Origin: Metabacillus sp. FJAT-52054
GTDB taxonomy: Bacteria; Bacillota; Bacilli; Bacillales; Bacillaceae
Direction of reading: 5' to 3'
NCBI RefSeq assembly: GCF_037201815.1
Contig: NZ_CP147407.1
Location: 2,550,723 to 2,614,722 of the forward strand
Length of the DNA: 64,000 nucleotides
The position numbers and the translations under genes are program-made. The notes beneath the pieces are model-generated. The model did not search any database. It had not been told where the DNA came from and saw nothing but the letters and a program-made list of their open reading frames with translations. Below are positions 1-8,262 of the stretch, piece after piece (the first letter of the stretch is position 1; every line of letters starts with the position of its first letter).

Positions 1-1
1 G

Positions 2-91
2 GTAAAAGAATATGAAGCACTATATCATGAAATTCTGCAAACAGGCAATTCTGAAGGATCTAAAGACAGGCTCGTTAATTATGGAGCTTAA
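2..91 (+). CDS. C-terminal end of a glycosyltransferase (partial)
   Basis: The frame starting at base 2 is open to a TAA at 89-91 and encodes 29 residues beginning VKEYEALYHEIL. An acidic and aromatic YEALYHEIL-type helix is typical of the C-terminus of GT-B (group 1/4) glycosyltransferases, but too little is present to assign a subfamily. The stop codon overlaps the start of the next gene by 11 bases, which implies translational coupling. The following genes are also polysaccharide-type, so this is inferred to be the end of a longer exopolysaccharide operon entering from the left. Confidence 0.55.
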   Translation, partial: VKEYEALYHEILQTGNSEGSKDRLVNYGA

Positions 92-1637
92 TGTCATTAC
101 TTCTTTTAAGGATTTACAGTTACAACGTGACAGCTGGACTAGTATTCTTGCTGAAAAAGGAAATACAATCCCCTTTATTGAATGGGATTGGATCAATTGC
201 TGGTGGAAACATTACGGTCATAACTTTGACCTCCGTGTTCTCCAGATCATAAGAGAAGAAAAAATAATCGGTTACGTTCCCTTGATTAAAGAAAAAAAGA
301 GATTCTATTCAAGCTATTCTTTTATGGGTAAAGATAAAGCGAATTACATGGATATTATTGCAAGCTCTTCTGATTATGAGATTGTATTTACTGAAGGTAT
401 AAATTGGCTGAAAAACCAAAAAGAAAACATCCTTATTGAAATCAACGGAATCTACGCTGGCCCATTGAAGCAGCAACTATTAAATGATGTCATCAAGGAA
501 GCTGGCTTGCACTTTTTTCATGAAAACACACCTGCTCCCGCTATTGAGTTTGCTGGCCTGGAAGCCGAATTATTCGTAAAAAAACGAAGCAGAAAACATG
601 GGATGGACCGCAAGGAAAAAAAACTGCGAAAACATGGAAAGCTTTATCTTAAAGAAATCTTTTTAAAAGATATAGATTCCATCTTTTACCTCCATAAGAA
701 GCGCTGGAAGGACAGAAGAGATACAAGCGGTTTTTCATCGGAAACAAATATAAATTTTTTTAAGGAATTAGTTCAATTAAAATCCAATACTGTCGTTACA
801 TGTGTAGATGGACTGTATTTTGAAGACAAATTAATAGCTTTCTACTACGGATTCCAAACGAGAGGAAGGTATTTATACTATTTACCGGCCCATGATGACG
901 ATTTTGGTGTATACAGTCCTGGAAGGCTTCTAATGAAAGAAAAAGTTATAAATTGTATGGATCAGGAAACAAAAACCTTTGATTTAAGTATTGGCTATGA
1001 ATCTTATAAGATGGACTGGGCGAACTCCGTATCGTATGTCAGCTCTTTCACATTAGTAAACGGAAGAATGTTTATCAAACTTGGATTCTCAATGTTGAAA
1101 TTGAAGCAAATAATAAAAGGAAGAATGAAAAAGAATAAAAAGCTTGTTATGTTCATTCGAAATAAAACGTATAAATTACGCCCTATTTCCCTGTTAAACA
1201 AGATTTTTCAAATGGAAATGTTTTATCAATATGTTTGGCAGGAAAATCGCGATAAAAGAATTGTCCCAGAACAAAAAACAATGAAGGATTTAGACTTCAT
1301 CTGCCAAGCTACCGGAAAACACAAGGCAGAAATTATCAATCGTTTTTACAAAAATGATCAGTGCTATATGGAAAACGATAAAATAGTCTGCTGGATAAAA
1401 AATATTAATTCTAATCCAATCATTTATGACTGCAATCTTAAGGAAATTGGGACATACAGCCTTCCAGTTACCAAACTTCCCTATCAAATCTATTCATCCT
1501 ATAAGTCAAATGATGATCATTCTACCTATACCGGATTCCATTTGGACGTAAGATTTGCCGGAAAATCCTTTATCATTTCAAGAAAAAGAAAGGAGAACCA
1601 TAATGATCTCCATAATTCGGAACAATTGGACTCTTAA
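81..1637 (+). CDS. GNAT family acyltransferase, BioF2/CelD-like (polysaccharide cluster)
   Basis: A 518-residue protein if translation starts at ATG 81, which overlaps the preceding stop by 11 bases; an in-frame ATG at 12 would run through the previous gene. The central part (roughly residues 140-330) matches the BioF2-like acetyltransferase fold (Acetyltransf_6, CelD/BcsL type). The diagnostic stretch is a YYGF strand, then SPGRLLM, then FDLSIGYESYKMDWA. These proteins probably transfer acyl groups in capsule or exopolysaccharide synthesis; the substrate is unknown. The C-terminal ~150 residues are lysine/tyrosine-rich and not recognised. It overlaps the next gene by 35 bases and is probably cotranscribed with it. 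Confidence 0.7.
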   Translation: MELNVITSFKDLQLQRDSWTSILAEKGNTIPFIEWDWINCWWKHYGHNFDLRVLQIIREEKIIGYVPLIKEKKRFYSSYSFMGKDKANYMDIIASSSDYEIVFTEGINWLKNQKENILIEINGIYAGPLKQQLLNDVIKEAGLHFFHENTPAPAIEFAGLEAELFVKKRSRKHGMDRKEKKLRKHGKLYLKEIFLKDIDSIFYLHKKRWKDRRDTSGFSSETNINFFKELVQLKSNTVVTCVDGLYFEDKLIAFYYGFQTRGRYLYYLPAHDDDFGVYSPGRLLMKEKVINCMDQETKTFDLSIGYESYKMDWANSVSYVSSFTLVNGRMFIKLGFSMLKLKQIIKGRMKKNKKLVMFIRNKTYKLRPISLLNKIFQMEMFYQYVWQENRDKRIVPEQKTMKDLDFICQATGKHKAEIINRFYKNDQCYMENDKIVCWIKNINSNPIIYDCNLKEIGTYSLPVTKLPYQIYSSYKSNDDHSTYTGFHLDVRFAGKSFIISRKRKENHNDLHNSEQLDS

Positions 1638-2400
1638 AATATGTACCATTTATTTCAATGACGAACAAAAACCTATACCATCAAATACAGACATAATTGG
1701 ATATGTGCAGCAAACACCGGCCGATGGAAAATTAGATCCTTTTATCACCTTTCATGTCGATTTATCAAAAGAAGAAAATGAATTATTTGCTAATATGAAT
1801 AGATCCACAAAAAATCAAGTGAATAGGGCTTTACAAAAAGATGGTTTTTTATTTGAAGGTAATTCTTGTCCTAGTGATAGTGATTTACTAACATTCCAAA
1901 ACTTTTACAATAAATTTGCCATTGGTAAAAAAACGAATCTTTGCAGCAGCTATCATATGGAAACCATGAAACGATTCAGAGAAAATTCCGGACTTTACTT
2001 AACAAAAGTTTTGGATAAAAACGGAAAAATACTATGCATGCATATCTATATTTCGGATAATAAGAGAGCAGCAATGCTTTATTCAGCATCCCACTTTCGA
2101 AGCATGCAAGAACGTGACAGCCGGAAAGAAATAGCCCGAGCCAATCGTTTTTTGCACTGGGAAGGGATACGTTTTTTTAAGAATCTCAGAATGCAAATAT
2201 ACGACTTAGGCGGCATTACAGACCAGCCCAGCATAGAAAACTTTAAGAGAGGCTTTGGGGGAATGAAAGTTATCGAGTATTCAGGTTATATACCTCTCTC
2301 ATGGAAAGGCAGTCTGATTCTATATTTAAGGAAGATAAAAACCAGGAAAGGTGGGAGGAAATTTGTCAAACCAGAAAGGCACCTTCGTCATCTCACTTGA
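1603..2400 (+). CDS. FemAB/GNAT-like acyltransferase
   Basis: ATG 1603 is preceded by an aaaggag ribosome binding site and gives 265 residues. The longer frame from 1555 has no such site. The middle contains an NRSTKNQVNRA helix and a late DLGGITD motif, both like FemAB/peptidyltransferase-type GNAT proteins. It looks like a shorter relative of the preceding gene, without an N-terminal extension. It overlaps the end of that gene by 35 bases and the following deacetylase by 38, so the three are expressed together. An acyl or aminoacyl transferase acting on a cell-surface polymer is the likely role; the substrate is unknown. Confidence 0.65.
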   Translation: MISIIRNNWTLKICTIYFNDEQKPIPSNTDIIGYVQQTPADGKLDPFITFHVDLSKEENELFANMNRSTKNQVNRALQKDGFLFEGNSCPSDSDLLTFQNFYNKFAIGKKTNLCSSYHMETMKRFRENSGLYLTKVLDKNGKILCMHIYISDNKRAAMLYSASHFRSMQERDSRKEIARANRFLHWEGIRFFKNLRMQIYDLGGITDQPSIENFKRGFGGMKVIEYSGYIPLSWKGSLILYLRKIKTRKGGRKFVKPERHLRHLT

Positions 2401-3361
2401 CTTTGAAATGCATTGGGGAGTAGCTGATCTGTTCACCAGTGATGAATATCGGGATCGGCTTATGGGGGCAAGAAGAGGAATCCCAAAAATATTAAACAAG
2501 TTTAATCAATACGATATTCATGCTACATGGGCAACTGTTGGATTCCTTTTCGCTTCATCAAAGAAAGAGCTTCAATCCTATACACCAGATTTGAAACCAA
2601 TGTATCGAAACGAAAAATTGTCTCCATATCGACTTTTCAATGAGATTGGAAATAATGAGCAGGAAGATCCACTTCATTATGCACCATCTATCATTGAACA
2701 CATAAAAGAATATAAAAATCAAGAAATTGGAACTCACACATTTTCACACTATTACTGCTTAGAGAAAGGCCAATCACGGGAATCGTTTGAGGCTGATTTA
2801 ATGGCCGCTGCTAAAATAGCCAGTGATAAGAATGTTACTTTAAAAAGTATCGTATTTCCTAGGAATCAATTTAATGAAGAATACCTGATGCAGTGTGAAA
2901 AAGCAGGAATTTCATCTATTAGAGGCACAGAAGACTCTTGGATTTACAAACCAGGTACACGCTGCAGTGAATCAAGTTTAAAAAGAGCAATCAGGCTCGC
3001 TGATGCCTATATAAATTTAACTGGTTCTAATACATATTTAATTGAACCGTTTAATGGAACCGATATTCTAAATATTAAAGCAAGCAGGTTTTTAAGGCCA
3101 TGGAACAAAAAGTTTTCATTTCTTGAACCATTGAAAATTAATCGCATCAAGCGCAGTATGACATATGCCGCCAAAAAGAAAGAGGTCTTTCATCTATGGT
3201 GGCATCCACATAATTTTGGATTTAATCAGAAAGAAAATCTTCAGAACTTGGAATCTATTCTTGATCATTTCAAAAAGTTAAATAAAGAGTATGGCATGCA
3301 AAGTTCGAATATGGGTGAATTAGCAGAGCTAATTTCGAAACGATATGAAAAAGCTGTTTAA
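2363..3361 (+). CDS. NodB-type polysaccharide deacetylase family protein
   Basis: The N-terminal FVISLDFEMHWG (an Asp-bearing strand) and EIGTHTFSHYY (the His-x3-His metal site) are the hallmarks of carbohydrate esterase 4. HLWWHPHNFG near the C-terminus supplies the later histidine. No signal peptide is seen, so the enzyme is probably cytoplasmic, like the deacetylases tied to lipid-linked or nucleotide sugars in surface-polysaccharide clusters. I chose TTG 2363 because of the upstream aaaggtgggagg; GTG 2351 in the same frame is the alternative. It is the last gene of the left-hand cluster and ends in a bidirectional terminator. Confidence 0.75.
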   Translation: MSNQKGTFVISLDFEMHWGVADLFTSDEYRDRLMGARRGIPKILNKFNQYDIHATWATVGFLFASSKKELQSYTPDLKPMYRNEKLSPYRLFNEIGNNEQEDPLHYAPSIIEHIKEYKNQEIGTHTFSHYYCLEKGQSRESFEADLMAAAKIASDKNVTLKSIVFPRNQFNEEYLMQCEKAGISSIRGTEDSWIYKPGTRCSESSLKRAIRLADAYINLTGSNTYLIEPFNGTDILNIKASRFLRPWNKKFSFLEPLKINRIKRSMTYAAKKKEVFHLWWHPHNFGFNQKENLQNLESILDHFKKLNKEYGMQSSNMGELAELISKRYEKAV

Positions 3362-3368
3362 CAAGCAG

Positions 3369-3411
3369 AAAAAGATAAAAACCTAGATACTATACAGGTT
3401 TTTATCTTTTT
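3369..3411. terminator. Bidirectional intrinsic terminator
   Basis: The arms aaaaagataaaaacct and aggtttttatcttttt are perfectly complementary around an 11-base loop, with A and T runs on both sides. It can stop the plus-strand polysaccharide operon and the minus-strand comG/yqzE transcript. It overlaps the last codons of yqzE. Confidence 0.85.
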
Positions 3412-3584
3412 CTCTTCTTCATCCAAAGCATTACTGAAATCGGCAGAACACCAAACCAGCGACTCCAAAATGGCGTTCTCGTTTCCTTTTTAAATTCCTT
3501 CTGCTGCTGTCTCTGTTCCTTTGGAGTATCCATATATTTTACGACTTGCTGGGTTACATATTTAACATAATCATTGGAAGACAT
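3402..3584 (-). CDS. yqzE: YqzE family small protein
   Basis: A 60-residue protein starting at ATG 3584, which follows a strong ggaggag site; the GTG two codons earlier lies inside that site. The sequence begins MSSNDYVKYVTQQ, as YqzE does, has a basic, glutamine-rich middle, a single tryptophan-rich hydrophobic segment (FWSRWFGVLPISVMLW) and a KKRKR tail. YqzE sits at the end of the comG operon in bacilli; its function is unknown. Here aroK lies between it and comGG. It is probably a membrane-associated peptide. Confidence 0.8.
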   Translation of the reverse strand: MSSNDYVKYVTQQVVKYMDTPKEQRQQQKEFKKETRTPFWSRWFGVLPISVMLWMKKRKR

Positions 3585-3630
3585 GCTCACTCCTCCTGTC
3601 CTTACAATCAGTATAGACAGAATGGAGGAT

Positions 3631-4122
3631 TTATAATCTGGAAATGATGTCGTCCGCTATGTCATGAGGGGTTTTGCCGGTTGTATTAATTTTTACAGAT
3701 CCGTCCAGGTAGCAGGACAGCCTGCTCTCATACAATTTTTCAATTTGGTCTTTTGATTTTTCTTTTAGCAAGGGACGTGCTGTATCTTCTTTAAGCCGGT
3801 CATAAAGAACATCAAAATCACAATACAGAAAGAAAATTTGACCCTTCGTTTTTAAAACATGGCGGTTTTCTTCTTTTAGCACAGCCCCGCCTCCGGTTGT
3901 GACGACAGCTGGGGCTTCTGAAAGATGCTGGAGCATTTCTGTTTCGAACTCCCGGAATTTCTCTTCCCCATATGCAGCGAACATTTCTTTAACCGACATC
4001 CTGTATTTTTTCTCTAAAAGCTGATCCGTATCGTAGACTGGGAGGTTTAATTTTTTCCCAAGCTCCATGCCTGCTGTTGTTTTTCCGGCTCCCATAAATC
4101 CGGTTAATATAACTAATCCCAT
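3631..4122 (-). CDS. aroK: Shikimate kinase
   Basis: It phosphorylates shikimate at the 3-OH in the chorismate pathway. ATG 4122 (163 residues) has a GGAG site at good spacing and places the P-loop GFMGAGKT at residues 8-15, as usual for the family; the longer frame to 4185 would add 21 residues not typical of AroK. DTDQLLEK (Walker-B-like Asp, shikimate-binding region), the GGGAV motif and the lid arginine in TARPLL are all present. It is slightly shorter than typical AroK (about 170 residues). It lies 56 bases after comGG on the same strand, so it may be partly served by read-through from the competence operon. Confidence 0.9.
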   Translation of the reverse strand: MGLVILTGFMGAGKTTAGMELGKKLNLPVYDTDQLLEKKYRMSVKEMFAAYGEEKFREFETEMLQHLSEAPAVVTTGGGAVLKEENRHVLKTKGQIFFLYCDFDVLYDRLKEDTARPLLKEKSKDQIEKLYESRLSCYLDGSVKINTTGKTPHDIADDIISRL

Positions 4123-4178
4123 CTGTATCACTCCGTTAATTCGATGGTTACTATCATACATCGAACCGCAGATTGAGT

Positions 4179-4559
4179 CTACCATTCATACCATTTCGAT
4201 ATTAATTGTTTAGCTATGCTGTATTCATAATAGGCATAATACTTCGTCTCTTTATTAAGAGTCATCTCCATGGAAACACTTTTCGTGTCCGGAGATAACG
4301 GCATAATTGTAATATGGATCGTTCCATATGTATCTTTAATGTCAAACGCTCCTGTAAAACCTTCTTTGATCATTTTTGTGGATTGAGCTGCACCTGAATA
4401 GGTCAGGTGCTGAAGAAAATAAAATTTTTTCGTGTCTGCATAATATTTTTTCTCTATAACAAGAAGATTTGTTAAATGGATGGCTGTCATGAAAAACAGC
4501 AGAACCAGCATGACGGTAAAAGGATAGATAAAACCGTTTCTGATGTTACCCCGCTTCAT
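4179..4559 (-). CDS. comGG: Competence protein ComGG (minor pseudopilin)
   Basis: The last gene of the comG operon by position and pattern: 126 residues with a hydrophobic segment at about 11-31 and a soluble remainder. ComGG proteins are poorly conserved; the call rests on operon position, size and the single N-terminal membrane helix. It acts with ComGD, GE and GF as a minor component of the transformation pseudopilus. It lacks the GFTLIE peptidase motif of ComGC and GD, which agrees with ComGG in B. subtilis. Its start overlaps the end of comGF by 14 bases. Confidence 0.8.
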   Translation of the reverse strand: MKRGNIRNGFIYPFTVMLVLLFFMTAIHLTNLLVIEKKYYADTKKFYFLQHLTYSGAAQSTKMIKEGFTGAFDIKDTYGTIHITIMPLSPDTKSVSMEMTLNKETKYYAYYEYSIAKQLISKWYEW

Positions 4560-5016
4560 TGTTCACACTTCTGATTGAAAGAGTGCGGGACTTGCCGACT
4601 TTACTTATTACATGAATTATTATTCGGTTCTTTATGACCTGTATTTCAGCTTTATCAACCTTTTGCAGAACAATCTCATTTCCAGTCTGATTTACCTGTC
4701 TTCTTATATAGGTTCCGTATCTTTGATAGCTCACCTTCTGCCCTAACCGATTGGCAAAAGTGAGAGTTTCTCCAGAAATAACAGGCGATTCCGCCCCCTT
4801 TAATTCCAAAATCGCCTGCTCGCTGAAAAACTCCCATTCCAAATTGCTGATATCGCGGTACCCTTCCATTGATGTGTAAAAAAATGAAATAAGCGGAAAA
4901 AGAGACGTTACAATCAAACTGAATACTCCCAGTGAAAGTAGCATATTCAGAAAAGAAAAGCCTCTTGAATCAGTGATTTTGAAAGCATAACTCTCTTTTC
5001 TTACCACTGGCTTCAT
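4546..5016 (-). CDS. comGF: Competence protein ComGF (minor pseudopilin)
   Basis: A 156-residue protein with a single hydrophobic helix after GFSFLNMLLSLGVFSLI, a type IV pilin-like N-terminus without the classical glutamate. The soluble part has the ComGF-family features (QAILELKG, NRLGQKVSYQRYG). It is a minor pseudopilin or anchor of the DNA-uptake pilus. It overlaps both neighbours (47 bases with comGE, 14 with comGG), so translation is coupled along the operon. The chosen start lies inside comGE and has a weak ribosome site; an internal start near the hydrophobic helix would give a length closer to the B. subtilis protein. Confidence 0.8.
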   Translation of the reverse strand: MKPVVRKESYAFKITDSRGFSFLNMLLSLGVFSLIVTSLFPLISFFYTSMEGYRDISNLEWEFFSEQAILELKGAESPVISGETLTFANRLGQKVSYQRYGTYIRRQVNQTGNEIVLQKVDKAEIQVIKNRIIIHVISKVGKSRTLSIRSVNNEAG

Positions 5017-5290
5017 TCCAATGTATACAGGATTGATCCGACTTATTGTGAATTTTATACTGGATTCCTCCTTCTTTAAACAACTCTGTTTCCTTAAAAT
5101 CCTGCTCCATGACCCGATCCGTCATACGGTTTTGCAGAAGTTTAATAGCCTGAATCTCCAGTGATGAGTTTTCACGTTCCTGCATCATGGAGACGATGCA
5201 GGGCAATAAGGTTAATACAGCTAAACACCACAGGGAGAAGGCCGCGATGGATTCAAGGAGTGAAAAGCCTTTATTGTTTGCTGACAACAA
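4970..5290 (-). CDS. comGE: Competence protein ComGE (minor pseudopilin)
   Basis: A 106-residue protein with a pilin-like N-terminus NKGFSLLESIAAFSLW. GFSLLE fits the prepilin peptidase motif with Glu at +5, and a hydrophobic stretch follows. It is the ComGE component of the transformation pseudopilus. Translation begins at a TTG (5290, with a second TTG next to it) behind GGGGCGG and overlaps the end of comGD by 20 bases. The family is weakly conserved, so operon position carries much of the call. Confidence 0.8.
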   Translation of the reverse strand: MLSANNKGFSLLESIAAFSLWCLAVLTLLPCIVSMMQERENSSLEIQAIKLLQNRMTDRVMEQDFKETELFKEGGIQYKIHNKSDQSCIHWNEASGKKRELCFQNH

Positions 5291-5735
5291 ACCGCCCCTT
5301 TCCCAGATAGAATGTTATCTTATAGGTTTGCTGTCTATAAACAACCCGTATTTTGCCGCTTGCCGAGATATTGCCGTTTGCGAGAAAAGAAACTTTTAAA
5401 CCTAATGTGTCCGTGATGAGCTTCATTCCTTCAGGCAGCTGCCTCTTTATCAAATCTTTTGTCACATCTGCACGTCCCAGTCTAATTCTGTAGCCGGTTT
5501 CTTCTTCATCGAACATCAGTGTACAAGGAACACGAATCATGACGGCGTGCTGCTGTGCAAAAAGGATGTCCTTTTGAAGCTGATCAAAAAACTGCTCCGC
5601 AATCAGCTCTTCCTGAACCGGTTTGAAGGAAACAATAGCTGTTAGTGAAAGCACGGAAAAGATAGTAAGAACGATGAGGGTTTCTATTAATGTAAAACCA
5701 TTCCTTTTATTTTGCTGCTTCAATAACCGCTCCAT
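5271..5735 (-). CDS. comGD: Competence pseudopilin ComGD
   Basis: A 154-residue type IV pilin-like protein: a short basic leader (KQQNKRN) then GFTLIETLIVLTIFSVLSL, the prepilin peptidase site and membrane helix. The mature domain contains AEQFFDQLQKDILFAQQHA, typical of GspH/ComGD proteins. It is processed by ComC, which is not in this window, and joins the competence pseudopilus. The gene overlaps comGC by 29 bases and comGE by 20. Confidence 0.88.
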   Translation of the reverse strand: MERLLKQQNKRNGFTLIETLIVLTIFSVLSLTAIVSFKPVQEELIAEQFFDQLQKDILFAQQHAVMIRVPCTLMFDEEETGYRIRLGRADVTKDLIKRQLPEGMKLITDTLGLKVSFLANGNISASGKIRVVYRQQTYKITFYLGKGRFVVSKQ

Positions 5736-6006
5736 TTGAATCTAAAGTCACTTCTGTTCCATCCGGGCACTTATTTGACTTAATGTATCCTTCTGTTTTT
5801 AGAACAGCAATAGTCGGTACTGCCTCCTTATTCATTCTATATGCTTCAGCTTGAGCTGAAATCATATTGCGCAAACCGGAACAGCCCTTGTTTTGGATAT
5901 TGCTGCTGTGATTCGCAATGTTAGGAATGGTAACCAGCAAAAGGATCGTAATGACGAGCAGAACAATCAGCATCTCAATCAGTGTGAACCCTTTTTGATT
6001 TTTCAT
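5707..6006 (-). CDS. comGC: Major competence pseudopilin ComGC
   Basis: A 99-residue major pseudopilin with MKNQKGFTLIEMLIVLLVIT at the start: a basic leader, the Gly-Phe cleavage site, Glu+5 and the hydrophobic helix. Two cysteines (in KGCSGL and NKCPDG) can form the intramolecular disulphide known for ComGC. It polymerises into the pseudopilus that brings DNA through the wall. Start 6006 is preceded by an aggagga-type site and lies 11 bases after comGB. Confidence 0.95.
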   Translation of the reverse strand: MKNQKGFTLIEMLIVLLVITILLLVTIPNIANHSSNIQNKGCSGLRNMISAQAEAYRMNKEAVPTIAVLKTEGYIKSNKCPDGTEVTLDSNGAVIEAAK

Positions 6007-6017
6007 ATCATTTCCTC

Positions 6018-7043
6018 CTATATTTGATCGATCATTTGATACATGGGGAGAATCATCGACAGGTAAACAAGCAGAACAATGAGGCCGACTGCACTGAAAA
6101 CGGCTGGCTGGATGAAGGATGCGGCGGATGACAGTTTGGATTCGAGTCTTGTAAGCGTGTACTGACTGTATGTGTACAATTCTCGATGCAGCAATCCGTT
6201 TTTTTGTCCATATGCTACGATTTCCGGGAGCTGCTTGTCGTAATAATTCTTGTCGAAAACTTTTTCAAAGTGCTCACCGTTCCTTAATCGATTGATCATT
6301 TCTTTTGCTTCCTCACAAAAAAACGGATGCAGCGTCTGCTCACTGAAAACCAGTAAGCTTTCGTAGTAAGATAACCCGCCCTTAAGAAGCGTGCTTAGCT
6401 GAAGGCTGATATAATAACTGTTAAACAGCTTGAACCCCTCTCTTAGGATTGGAATTTTCATTAGCAGCCTCATTTGAGAGGAAGGCTTGATTCGTCTGAA
6501 ATAAAGGAAATAATACCCAATGCATAAGCCTGCTGCCGAAGGAATAATGACTGCAGCTGCTGACAGGATTTGAAAGCTTGCAAGCAAGGCTGCATTAAAA
6601 GGAGAGGGTTTCATGTTCATAGAATCGTATACTGAAAGGAATTGCGGGGCGATCACTTGCTGGACGATATATAAAACTCCTATCATGATAAAAATCAGCA
6701 ACATAGGGTAGCGAAGCATTTTGCTGATTTTTTTGTATTGCTCCTGCTTTCGATAGAGCAGCTCTGCACTTTCATTTAAGGAAAAGGCTAAATCTCCATG
6801 CTGTTCAGCAAAATACAAATAGGTAACCACATCACGGTGAAATTTCAATTGCTGCATGATTTGGAAAAACGGGGTGCCGCGTTTCAGCTCCTCCAAACAA
6901 TAGAGGAGATCTGTCCTCTTTTTCTTATCCGTTTGAAGCGATAAAAAACGGAGCGCTTCATCCAATGAATAGCCTTTTCGTACAAGGCTGTTTAAACGGG
7001 TGATAAACAGGGACTGGTCACTGCTCTTCCAGTTAGTCTTCAT
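6018..7043 (-). CDS. comGB: Competence type II secretion membrane protein ComGB
   Basis: A 341-residue polytopic protein of the GspF/PilC family. Two homologous cytoplasmic-helical repeats (about residues 12-110 and 210-315) are each followed by membrane segments (MLLIFIMIGVLYIV; AVIIPSAAGLCIGYYFLYF; VFSAVGLIVLLVYLSM). It is the inner-membrane platform on which ComGA drives pseudopilus assembly. The gene overlaps the end of comGA by 11 bases. Confidence 0.93.
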   Translation of the reverse strand: MKTNWKSSDQSLFITRLNSLVRKGYSLDEALRFLSLQTDKKKRTDLLYCLEELKRGTPFFQIMQQLKFHRDVVTYLYFAEQHGDLAFSLNESAELLYRKQEQYKKISKMLRYPMLLIFIMIGVLYIVQQVIAPQFLSVYDSMNMKPSPFNAALLASFQILSAAAVIIPSAAGLCIGYYFLYFRRIKPSSQMRLLMKIPILREGFKLFNSYYISLQLSTLLKGGLSYYESLLVFSEQTLHPFFCEEAKEMINRLRNGEHFEKVFDKNYYDKQLPEIVAYGQKNGLLHRELYTYSQYTLTRLESKLSSAASFIQPAVFSAVGLIVLLVYLSMILPMYQMIDQI

Positions 7044-8100
7044 TTGAAAAAATCCATCTGTGATAGGCTGAACTGGATAAAAACCCTAGGGCAATCCCCT
7101 TTTTAATCACATCTTTTAAGGTTGGATACTCTTCTATTTCTTCTTCCCCCCTTGTTTCCTTAAAAGCAGCAGCAAGATTTTTTCCATAAAGAAGTTCAAA
7201 AACGGCCGCTTTCCTCACCTTCCTCATTTTTTTGCAAAATGGCGAACATTTTCCAGTACAGAAAGGACACTTTATTTCCACAAGTCTTTGCGCAGAAACC
7301 GCAATAAGCGTCTGTTCTATTTCTGCCTGTGGAACCCCAAATTCAAGCAACCTGTATAGCGCACCCTTTGCATTCCTCGTATGCATTGTGCTTAATACCA
7401 GATGCCCAGTTAATGAAGCCCGAATTGCTATTTTCGCTGTTTCTGAATCCCTGATCTCACCAACCATAATAATATCCGGATCATGTCTTAAAATAGCCCT
7501 CAAACCGGATGCATAGGTAATACCTGCCTTTTCATTCACCTGTACCTGCATCATTTCCTGATTTCGCGCTTCCACCGGATCTTCAAGGGTAATAATGTTC
7601 CGGTTAAAATGTTTTTTTGCATGGTTAAGCAGTGAATACAGGGTCGTTGTCTTGCCTGAGCCGGTCGGGCCAGTAAAAATCATTAAACCGTGAGAATGAT
7701 AAAAGAAGGATAGGAGCTTTTTCGTTGCAGAGGGAAACAGAGAAATCCGGGATGATCGAGGGACTTTATCACTGGACAGGAGGCGGATAACCATACTTTC
7801 TTCATAGATTGTTGGAAGAGTAGAAAGACGGATTGGGATTTCCAAGTCTTTTAATGCAATTGATAATGCTCCGCTTTGCGGCTTTCTTCGTTCCCCAATG
7901 TCCATGGATGCCTCAAATTTCAAATGAGATATGAGACGCTGAGACACATCCCTGGGGAGCTGCTGCTGTTTGAGGAGATCATCATCAATTCTGTACAGAA
8001 CCTCTGTGTAATGTTCTTTTGGAACGATATGAATATCGGAAGCATGAAGCTCGACTGCCTGATTGACTACATTAGCACATAATGCTTCAATTTCCTGCAA
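7033..8100 (-). CDS. comGA: Competence traffic ATPase ComGA
   Basis: A 355-residue GspE/PilB-family ATPase that powers pseudopilus assembly at the cytoplasmic face. Walker A is GPTGSGKT (residues 144-151), followed by the Asp box (NIITLEDPVE), Walker B (DPDIIMVGEIRD) and the His box (LTGHLVLSTMH). A CPFC...CSPFC set near residues 283-294 resembles the tetracysteine zinc motif of PilB proteins. Length is close to B. subtilis ComGA (356). It is the first gene of comGABCDEFG. In B. subtilis the operon is switched on by ComK; a possible AT-rich site lies at 8191-8218. Confidence 0.95.
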   Translation of the reverse strand: MQEIEALCANVVNQAVELHASDIHIVPKEHYTEVLYRIDDDLLKQQQLPRDVSQRLISHLKFEASMDIGERRKPQSGALSIALKDLEIPIRLSTLPTIYEESMVIRLLSSDKVPRSSRISLFPSATKKLLSFFYHSHGLMIFTGPTGSGKTTTLYSLLNHAKKHFNRNIITLEDPVEARNQEMMQVQVNEKAGITYASGLRAILRHDPDIIMVGEIRDSETAKIAIRASLTGHLVLSTMHTRNAKGALYRLLEFGVPQAEIEQTLIAVSAQRLVEIKCPFCTGKCSPFCKKMRKVRKAAVFELLYGKNLAAAFKETRGEEEIEEYPTLKDVIKKGIALGFLSSSAYHRWIFSNED

Positions 8101-8224
8101 TGAATCCCTCCCCTTTCACCTATTTGATTTGAAGTATAGACCGTATTAACAAATCCGTCATATTCCTGTTTCCGCTTTTTAACACAGGATATTGGGGAAA
8201 ATATTAATATTCGCCAATAAAAAA

Positions 8225-8247
8225 AACCGTTTTTTCATTAAAACGGT
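8225..8247 (-). terminator. Intrinsic terminator after the 80-residue orphan gene
   Basis: On the minus strand accgtttt, a six-base loop, aaaacggt and then a run of eight T-like positions (8218-8226). It ends the transcript of the gene at 8263-8505 and insulates comGA from it. Confidence 0.75.
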
Positions 8248-8262
8248 CAAAAAGCTAAGAAT

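Noticed and set aside
4123..4185. Longer aroK start at 4185
   Set aside because: It would overlap comGG and add 21 residues unlike shikimate kinases; ATG 4122 has the better ribosome site and places the P-loop correctly.
7232..7516. 94-residue plus-strand frame inside comGA
   Set aside because: Shadow of the comGA coding sequence; no ribosome site.
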